The position numbers and the translations under genes were made by a program. The notes under the pieces were generated by a model. That model had not been told where the DNA came from. It was given only the letters and a program-made list of their open reading frames with translations, and did no database searches. Shown here piece by piece: positions 50,532 to 56,192 of a stretch of 56,192 nucleotides of DNA. Source of the DNA: an uncultured Allomuricauda sp. (GTDB taxonomy: Bacteria; Bacteroidota; Bacteroidia; Flavobacteriales; Flavobacteriaceae); NCBI RefSeq assembly GCF_937884665.1, contig NZ_CAKZYF010000163.1:1-56192 (forward strand), in the 5' to 3' direction. Position 1 is the first letter of the stretch. Each line of letters opens with the position of its first letter.

Positions 50532-53500
50532 ATGATTCATTTCTTTGGGGACGTAGCCAAGAGAGTACTTGCTGTCCAAACCACTCAAGAAATCACCACT
50601 AAAAACATTGAAAAATTAATATGGTTGTTTGGCAACCAACCCAAAATAAACCGGGCGTCTTTGGACGCCTTTTTTATTGGCCCGCGCGCCACCATGATCA
50701 CACCTTGGAGCACCAACGCCACTGAAATAACCCAGAATATGGGCATACCTGACATTCTTAGAATTGAACAATTTCAGGCGGTTACGGAAAGTAACAAGGA
50801 TTATGACCCTATGCTCTCCCAAAAATACGAGGGCCTAGATCAACAAATCTTTACTATTGCCATTACCCCGGAACCCATCAAAGAAATCAAGAATATAAAG
50901 GAATACAATAAGCAAGAAGGGTTGGCATTAAACGAAGAAGAAGTTGATTATTTGGAAAAACTTGCAGTTACTTTAGGCAGAAAACTCAGTGATTCTGAAG
51001 TTTTTGGCTTTAGTCAGGTAAATTCGGAACACTGCCGCCATAAAATTTTCAACGGTACTTTTATCATTGATGGCGAAGAAAAAGAAGATTCCCTTTTTAA
51101 ATTGATAAAAAGAACTTCTGAAACAAACCCAAACTCCATTGTTTCGGCCTACAAAGATAATGTAGCGTTTATAAAAGGGCCTGAGGCGGTTCAATTCGCC
51201 CCAAAAAGTGCCGACAAACCGGATTTTTACGAAGAAACAAACTTCGCTTCGGTCTTATCCCTAAAGGCGGAAACCCATAACTTCCCGACCACGGTAGAAC
51301 CTTTTAACGGTGCTGCGACCGGTTCGGGCGGAGAAATCCGAGATCGCTTGGCCGGAGGTAAAGGTTCTCTGCCCTTAGCGGGAACAGCGGTCTACATGAC
51401 CTCTTACTCCCGGCTGGAAGAAAATCGTCCATGGGAAAAAGCATTTCCGGCAAGGGATTGGCTATATCAGACCCCTATGGACATTTTAATTAAAGCGAGT
51501 AATGGCGCATCGGATTTTGGCAACAAGTTCGGACAGCCGCTCATTGCCGGGTCTTTGCTCACTTTTGAGCACAAAGAGCAAGCCCAACGGCTAGGTTTTG
51601 ATAAGGTCATAATGCTGGCTGGTGGTATCGGCTACGCGAAAAATGAACAGGCTTTGAAAGAAACGCCCCAAAAAGAAGATACCATAGTGATTTTGGGCGG
51701 GGACAACTATCGAATTGGCATGGGAGGTGCAGCCGTCTCTAGTGCAGATACGGGCGAATTCGAGGCAGCGATTGAACTCAATGCGGTACAGCGCTCCAAT
51801 CCCGAAATGCAAAAACGAGTGGCCAATGCCATACGTGGATTGGTGGAAAGCCATGATAATCCCATCGTTTCCATACACGATCATGGCGCGGGGGGACATT
51901 TAAACTGTCTCTCTGAATTGGTAGAAGATACTGGTGGAAAAATAAACTTGGACCGCTTGCCAATCGGTGCCCCCACGCTATCAGCGAAGGAGATTATCGG
52001 GAATGAAAGTCAAGAACGAATGGGCTTGGTTATTTCAGAAAAAGACCTAGCGCTGCTTCGGCGCGTTTCTGAACGGGAACGTTCACCCTGGTACAGCGTA
52101 GGAAAAGTAACCGGTGATGACCGCTTTACCTTTGAGTCGGAAGAAACTGATGAAAAGCCAATGGATTTAGAACTTTCAGCACTTTTTGGAAGTTCACCCA
52201 AAACCCTGATGGAAGACCAAACGGTACTATCGAACTACATGGATAGGACCTATCGTTTGGAGGATTTTCACGACTATCTAGAGCAGGTCCTACAACTGGA
52301 AGCAGTGTCCTGCAAAGATTGGTTGACCAATAAAGTGGATCGTTGCGTTGGCGGACGTGTGGCCAAGCAACAGTGTGCCGGTCCTTTGCAACTGCCTTTG
52401 AACAATTGCGGGGTGATGGCTTTGGACTTTAAAGGAAAAGCAGGAATCGCCACAAGTATAGGCCACTCCCCTATCTCCGGACTTATCGAACCGGTCGCTG
52501 GAAGCCAAAACAGTATTGCTGAAGCACTTACCAATATTATATGGGCGCCGTTGGACGAAGGACTTCAATCAATTTCCCTTTCTGCGAACTGGATGTGGCC
52601 CTGTCGCAATCCTGGGGAAGATGCGCGTTTATATCAGGCCGTAAAAGCTTGTTCGGAATTTGCCATCGCTTTGGGAATCAATATTCCCACCGGCAAGGAT
52701 TCCTTGAGCATGAAGCAGAAATACAAAGACCAAGAAGTGACTGCTCCGGGCACTGTTATTATTTCTGCCGCAGGACACTGCTCTGACGTAAAAAAAATAG
52801 TAGAACCCGTATTGCAAAAAGATGGGGGAAGTATTTATTACTTGAATTTAAGTCAAGATAAACACAAATTGGGAGGATCCAGTTTTTATCAGGTCCTGAA
52901 CACGATTGGGAGCGAGGCTCCTAGAATCCTTGATGCGAGTTATTTCAAAACTATTTTTAATGCAGTTCAGAAGGAAATCAAACAGGGAAAAATTCAGTCC
53001 GGACATGATGTGGGTTCCGGTGGTCTAATTACCACTCTGCTTGAGATTTGTTTTGCCGACATCAATTTAGGGGCCCAAATTGATTTGACCCCACTCGGGG
53101 AATCGGATACACTCAAACTTCTTTTTTCTGAAAATATAAGTATTGTTTTGCAAACAGATGCGGATACAGCACATCGTCTGGGAGCTGTTAAAATCGGTGA
53201 ACCAATTTCGGAAGCGGTCCTCAAAGTAAAGAACCATGGGGTAGAAATGGGATTGAACATTTCGTCCTTACGGGATACTTGGTACAAAACCTCCTATTTA
53301 CTGGATGAGCAACAAACCGCAAAAGGACTGGCCAAAACACGATTCGAAAATTACAAGAACCAGCCTTTAGTGTACAATTTCCCCAAAAAATTTGACAGTA
53401 CTTCTCTTTATCCTATTGCAAATCATACGGAGAAAAAGCCCATCGCCGCTGTTCTTCGTGAAAAAGGAAGCAATTCTGAACGTGAAATGGCCCATGCCCT

Positions 53501-54194
53501 ATTCTTGGCAGGATTTGATGTGAAAGATGTGCACATGACCGACCTTATCACAGGACGCGAAACCTTGGAAGATGTAAGTTTCCTCGGTGCCGTTGGAGGT
53601 TTCTCCAATTCCGATGTATTGGGCAGTGCTAAAGGATGGGCCGGTGCAATCAAATACAATGAAAAAGCCAACAAGGCCATCAGTGACTTTTTCGAAAGAA
53701 CAAATACGCTGTCCATTGGGATATGCAATGGTTGCCAATTGTTCATGGAACTGGATTCGATAAATCCCGAACATGGCGGGCAACATGGTAAAATGACTTA
53801 CAACGATTCCGGGAAGCATGAGAGCAATTTCACATCGGTTCAAATCCAAAAAAATGATTCTATCATGCTCTCCAATTTAGAAGGAGCTACCTTAGGCGTA
53901 TGGATTTCCCATGGAGAGGGTAAGTTCAAACTACCGCTGACCGAAGATAAGTATGGTGTTGTTGCAAAGTATGGCTATGCCTCTTATCCTGCCAATCCCA
54001 ATGGAAGCGATTTCAATGTGGCCATGCTCTGTGATAAAACCGGAAGACATCTTGTGACCATGCCCCATATTGAGAGAAGTATTTTTCCTTGGAACTGGGC
54101 CAATTATCCGAAAGATAGACGGGATACGATTTCGCCTTGGATTCTGGCATTTGTAAATGCGAGAAAATGGATTGAAAATCAGCTGGAAAAATAG
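50532..54194 (+). CDS. purL: Phosphoribosylformylglycinamidine synthase, long single-chain form
   Basis: PurL amidates FGAR to FGAM in purine synthesis using glutamine and ATP. The 1220-residue chain has all parts of the large PurL: an N-terminal PurS-like region, linker with SEVFGFSQVNSEHCRHKIFNG (contains the active-site His), two AIRS-type halves (AETHNFPTTVEPFNGAATGSGGEIRD and later GHDVGSGGLITTLLE), and a C-terminal glutamine amidotransferase from about 1000 with the nucleophile Cys1065 in GICNGCQ and the HIERSIFPW segment with its His. The single-chain type is normal for Bacteroidota. Confidence 0.96.
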   Translation: MIHFFGDVAKRVLAVQTTQEITTKNIEKLIWLFGNQPKINRASLDAFFIGPRATMITPWSTNATEITQNMGIPDILRIEQFQAVTESNKDYDPMLSQKYEGLDQQIFTIAITPEPIKEIKNIKEYNKQEGLALNEEEVDYLEKLAVTLGRKLSDSEVFGFSQVNSEHCRHKIFNGTFIIDGEEKEDSLFKLIKRTSETNPNSIVSAYKDNVAFIKGPEAVQFAPKSADKPDFYEETNFASVLSLKAETHNFPTTVEPFNGAATGSGGEIRDRLAGGKGSLPLAGTAVYMTSYSRLEENRPWEKAFPARDWLYQTPMDILIKASNGASDFGNKFGQPLIAGSLLTFEHKEQAQRLGFDKVIMLAGGIGYAKNEQALKETPQKEDTIVILGGDNYRIGMGGAAVSSADTGEFEAAIELNAVQRSNPEMQKRVANAIRGLVESHDNPIVSIHDHGAGGHLNCLSELVEDTGGKINLDRLPIGAPTLSAKEIIGNESQERMGLVISEKDLALLRRVSERERSPWYSVGKVTGDDRFTFESEETDEKPMDLELSALFGSSPKTLMEDQTVLSNYMDRTYRLEDFHDYLEQVLQLEAVSCKDWLTNKVDRCVGGRVAKQQCAGPLQLPLNNCGVMALDFKGKAGIATSIGHSPISGLIEPVAGSQNSIAEALTNIIWAPLDEGLQSISLSANWMWPCRNPGEDARLYQAVKACSEFAIALGINIPTGKDSLSMKQKYKDQEVTAPGTVIISAAGHCSDVKKIVEPVLQKDGGSIYYLNLSQDKHKLGGSSFYQVLNTIGSEAPRILDASYFKTIFNAVQKEIKQGKIQSGHDVGSGGLITTLLEICFADINLGAQIDLTPLGESDTLKLLFSENISIVLQTDADTAHRLGAVKIGEPISEAVLKVKNHGVEMGLNISSLRDTWYKTSYLLDEQQTAKGLAKTRFENYKNQPLVYNFPKKFDSTSLYPIANHTEKKPIAAVLREKGSNSEREMAHALFLAGFDVKDVHMTDLITGRETLEDVSFLGAVGGFSNSDVLGSAKGWAGAIKYNEKANKAISDFFERTNTLSIGICNGCQLFMELDSINPEHGGQHGKMTYNDSGKHESNFTSVQIQKNDSIMLSNLEGATLGVWISHGEGKFKLPLTEDKYGVVAKYGYASYPANPNGSDFNVAMLCDKTGRHLVTMPHIERSIFPWNWANYPKDRRDTISPWILAFVNARKWIENQLEK

Positions 54195-54287
54195 AATATC
54201 TGTAATAATTTCGTTTTGTTTTTGGAGATATCATTTTAAAATCCGGCTTCCTTTCCCTATTTTGCAATTTCATTACAGAAACTTACT

Positions 54288-56060
54288 ATGCAAAAGGTAA
54301 CCAGACTCTTTGACTTTCCCTATTACCAATTAGAAAAATTTCCACTAGAGGCCTCTTTGGTCACAAAATATAATGGCACATGGACGGCTACTTCTACCCA
54401 GTCCTACATCGACCAGGCCAATGCCATAAGTCGTGCTTTATTACGGATGGGCGTTAAACCCAATGATAAAGTTGCCGTGATATCCATGAGCAATCGTACC
54501 GAATGGAATATCATGGATATCGGCATCTTGCAAATTGGTGCACAAAACGTACCCATTTATCCTACGATTTCAGCAGCAGACTATGAATATGTACTGAACC
54601 ATTCTGAAGCCGTATATTGTTTTGTTTCATGCAGTGAAACGTTGGGAAAAGTCTTGGAAGTTGCTTCCAAAGTGAAAAAATTAAAGGACATCTATTCTTT
54701 TGATGAACTGGAAAATTGCAAAAACTGGAAAGAAGTATTGGAGCTTGGAGCCGAGGATTCCAATCAAGAAGAAGTGGAAAAGATAAAAGCTTCGGTACAA
54801 CCAGGGGATTTGGCAACGCTAATTTATACTTCCGGTACCACGGGTCGGCCAAAAGGGGTCATGCTTTCCCATGATAATTTGGTGAGCAATGCTATAGAAA
54901 GTTCCCTGCGATTTCCAATTGTGGACGGAAAGACCAAATCTCTCAGCTTCCTTCCGCTATGCCATGTTTATGAACGCATGCTTATTTATTTATATCAATA
55001 TCGAGGGGTGAGCATCCACTATGCCGAATCCCTTGAAACTATAAGTGATAACCTAAAAGAAACGTCTCCACATGTAATGACCGCCGTGCCAAGACTGCTC
55101 GAAAAGGTGTATGATAAGATAATCGCAAAGGGGGCTGAACTGAGCGGAATCAAAAAAAGTCTCTTTTTTTGGGCCGTTGATGTTGGGTTACAATATGAAC
55201 CTTACGGAAAAAATGGCTGGTGGTATGAAAAGAAACTTGCCTTGGCCCGAAAGCTCATCTTCAGTAAATGGAAAGAAGGACTTGGGGGGAATTTGACCTT
55301 GATCGCTTCTGGAAGTGCCGCCTTGCAGTCCCGATTGGCACGCATATTCAATGCGGCGGAATTTGGCGTAATGGAGGGATACGGGCTTACAGAGACCTCT
55401 CCGGTGGTGTCCGTAAACGACATGCGGAAAAATGGCTTCAAAATAGGGACCGTAGGAAAACCCATAGCCCGTACCGAAGTGAAGATTGCCGACGATGGGG
55501 AAATATGTATCAAGGGGCCCCAGGTCATGCAGGGCTATTACAAAGACCCCGAAAAAACGGCGGAAGTTCTTCAGGATGGCTATTTCCATACAGGTGATAT
55601 TGGTGAATTGGACGAAGAAGGTTTTTTACGAATTACCGACCGTAAAAAGGAAATGTTCAAAACTTCAGGGGGAAAATATGTAGCACCACAAATTTTGGAG
55701 AACCGTTTCAAGCAATCCCAGTTCATCGAACAGATCATGGTTGTAGGGGAAGGGGAAAAGATGCCCGCGGCGCTGATTCAACCCAATTTTGAGTTTCTTT
55801 TTGACTGGGCGGAAACCCATGAAATTACCCCTGCTGAAAACTCAGATATCATACTGAACGAAAAAGTCATTGCCCGAATACAAGAAGAAATTGATCTAGC
55901 CAATTCCGATTTTGCCAAGTGGGAAAAAGTGAAACAATTTAGACTTACCCCAGATGTGTGGAGCATCGATGATGGCCATCTTACCCCTACCATGAAACTC
56001 CGTAGAAAAATCGTCAAGGAAAAATATATTGACCTTTACAATAATATCTACGGACACTGA
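54288..56060 (+). CDS. fadD: Long-chain fatty acid-CoA ligase (AMP-forming)
   Basis: The 590-residue AMP-binding enzyme activates fatty acids to acyl-CoA via an acyl-adenylate. Motifs are LIYTSGTTGRPKGVMLSH (A3, about 179-196), GYGLTETSPVVS (A5), GEICIKGPQVMQGYYKDPEKT (A6-A7, key G-GP-VM-GYY) and YFHTGDIGELDEEGFLRITDRKKEMFKTSGGKYVAP (A7-A10, key TGDIG, DRKKE and the GGKYVAP lysine). This is the long-chain type (FadD15/Faa1-like), beginning VTRLFDFPYYQ. A terminator follows. The palindrome beyond it suggests a MarR-like regulator next door. Confidence 0.92.
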   Translation: MQKVTRLFDFPYYQLEKFPLEASLVTKYNGTWTATSTQSYIDQANAISRALLRMGVKPNDKVAVISMSNRTEWNIMDIGILQIGAQNVPIYPTISAADYEYVLNHSEAVYCFVSCSETLGKVLEVASKVKKLKDIYSFDELENCKNWKEVLELGAEDSNQEEVEKIKASVQPGDLATLIYTSGTTGRPKGVMLSHDNLVSNAIESSLRFPIVDGKTKSLSFLPLCHVYERMLIYLYQYRGVSIHYAESLETISDNLKETSPHVMTAVPRLLEKVYDKIIAKGAELSGIKKSLFFWAVDVGLQYEPYGKNGWWYEKKLALARKLIFSKWKEGLGGNLTLIASGSAALQSRLARIFNAAEFGVMEGYGLTETSPVVSVNDMRKNGFKIGTVGKPIARTEVKIADDGEICIKGPQVMQGYYKDPEKTAEVLQDGYFHTGDIGELDEEGFLRITDRKKEMFKTSGGKYVAPQILENRFKQSQFIEQIMVVGEGEKMPAALIQPNFEFLFDWAETHEITPAENSDIILNEKVIARIQEEIDLANSDFAKWEKVKQFRLTPDVWSIDDGHLTPTMKLRRKIVKEKYIDLYNNIYGH

Positions 56061-56083
56061 TAAGCAGTGGTCCAAAAGAATAG

Positions 56084-56110
56084 AATCCTGCAAAACCTGC
56101 GGGATTTTTT
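56084..56110 (+). terminator. Rho-independent terminator after fadD
   Basis: AATCCTGC (56084-56091) pairs with GCGGGATT (56099-56106, one G-T pair) around a 7-nt loop and is followed by TTTT. It lies 24 bases after the fadD stop. Confidence 0.85.
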
Positions 56111-56137
56111 ATTTTGTGGAAATCCGAATTTGAATAT

Positions 56138-56161
56138 ATTTATTATGCATGCATAATAAAT
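56138..56161. promoter_or_regulatory. 24-bp perfect palindrome, likely operator of a MarR-type regulator
   Basis: The half-site ATTTATTATGCA (56138-56149) is repeated as its exact complement in 56150-56161, giving a continuous 24-bp palindrome with no spacer. Its right end lies five bases before the -7 element at 56167, so a bound protein would cover the -33 region. AT-rich continuous palindromes of this kind are typical of MarR-family operators. The regulator identity is inferred. Confidence 0.75.
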
Positions 56162-56166
56162 TTTCC

Positions 56167-56174
56167 TATATTTG
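56167..56174 (+). promoter_or_regulatory. -7 promoter element for the gene beyond the right edge
   Basis: TATATTTG matches TAnnTTTG exactly and is followed by 18 bases of leader before the window ends. The palindrome just upstream should control it. Confidence 0.6.
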
Positions 56175-56192
56175 GGAACCAAGAAAGTTCTA

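Overview
The window looks like a chromosomal segment of a marine-type member of the Flavobacteriaceae (Bacteroidota). The evidence is the gene content (type B L31 followed by a GlmU-like gene, DUF4252 proteins behind an ECF sigma factor, DUF4199, DUF6263, a 950-residue CarB, a SerB-SerA fusion), the lack of Shine-Dalgarno sequences before the genes, and several copies of the Bacteroidota promoter core TAnnTTTG. Genus cannot be fixed by reading alone. Most of the window is ordinary housekeeping chromosome, and I saw no tRNA, rRNA, CRISPR array, intact insertion sequence or prophage gene.

Layout. 1-4.6 kb: a YihY/BrkB membrane protein (cut by the edge), nadC, rlmH, an orphan PilJ-type sensor with a kinase-like but truncated C-terminus, and a phosphoserine phosphatase/phosphoglycerate dehydrogenase fusion. 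4.8-14.4 kb: a methyltransferase-like membrane protein, rdgB, a DEAD-box helicase with a structured leader, a secreted carboxypeptidase-regulatory-like protein, a GH13 lipoprotein, an SRPBCC protein, trmH, a cysteine-free sirtuin, an unknown protein and purB. 14.4-21.7 kb: an MscS channel, an ECF sigma/anti-sigma/DUF4252 x2 operon, an S41 protease lipoprotein, and rmuC with two small partners. 21.7-25.3 kb: an AT-rich accessory patch holding an Sdp-like toxin system. 25.4-32.9 kb: the oxidative pentose phosphate genes pgl-zwf and gnd, a DUF1643 gene, carB and rpmH. 33-40.3 kb: envelope proteins, a lytic transglycosylase, mtaB, a GlmU-like gene and rpmE. 40.4-47.1 kb: DUF4199, a GT2 glycosyltransferase, a phospho-sugar mutase, an MsbA-like ABC exporter and a second ECF sigma operon. 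47.4-56.2 kb: a small lipoprotein, a BNR-repeat lipoprotein, an RsmB-like methyltransferase, purL, an acyl-CoA ligase and, at the very edge, a palindromic operator with a promoter for the next gene.

The most interesting locus is 22.1-25.1 kb. Three co-oriented minus-strand genes match the three parts of the Bacillus subtilis SDP cannibalism toxin system: an SdpC-like precursor (here a lipoprotein with a hydrophobic core and a six-glycine linker), an SdpA-like protein and an SdpB-like multi-membrane protein. A divergent 104-residue membrane protein is a candidate immunity factor. No SdpI or SdpR homologue is present, so if functional this is a diverged Gram-negative version of the system.

Other points of interest are a 14-bp perfect inverted repeat in the roughly 100-nt leader of the DEAD-box helicase gene, non-ATG starts on sdpA-like and sigma-factor genes, terminators between rpmH and carB and between rpmE and the GlmU-like gene, and a 24-bp perfect palindrome upstream of an unseen gene next to fadD.
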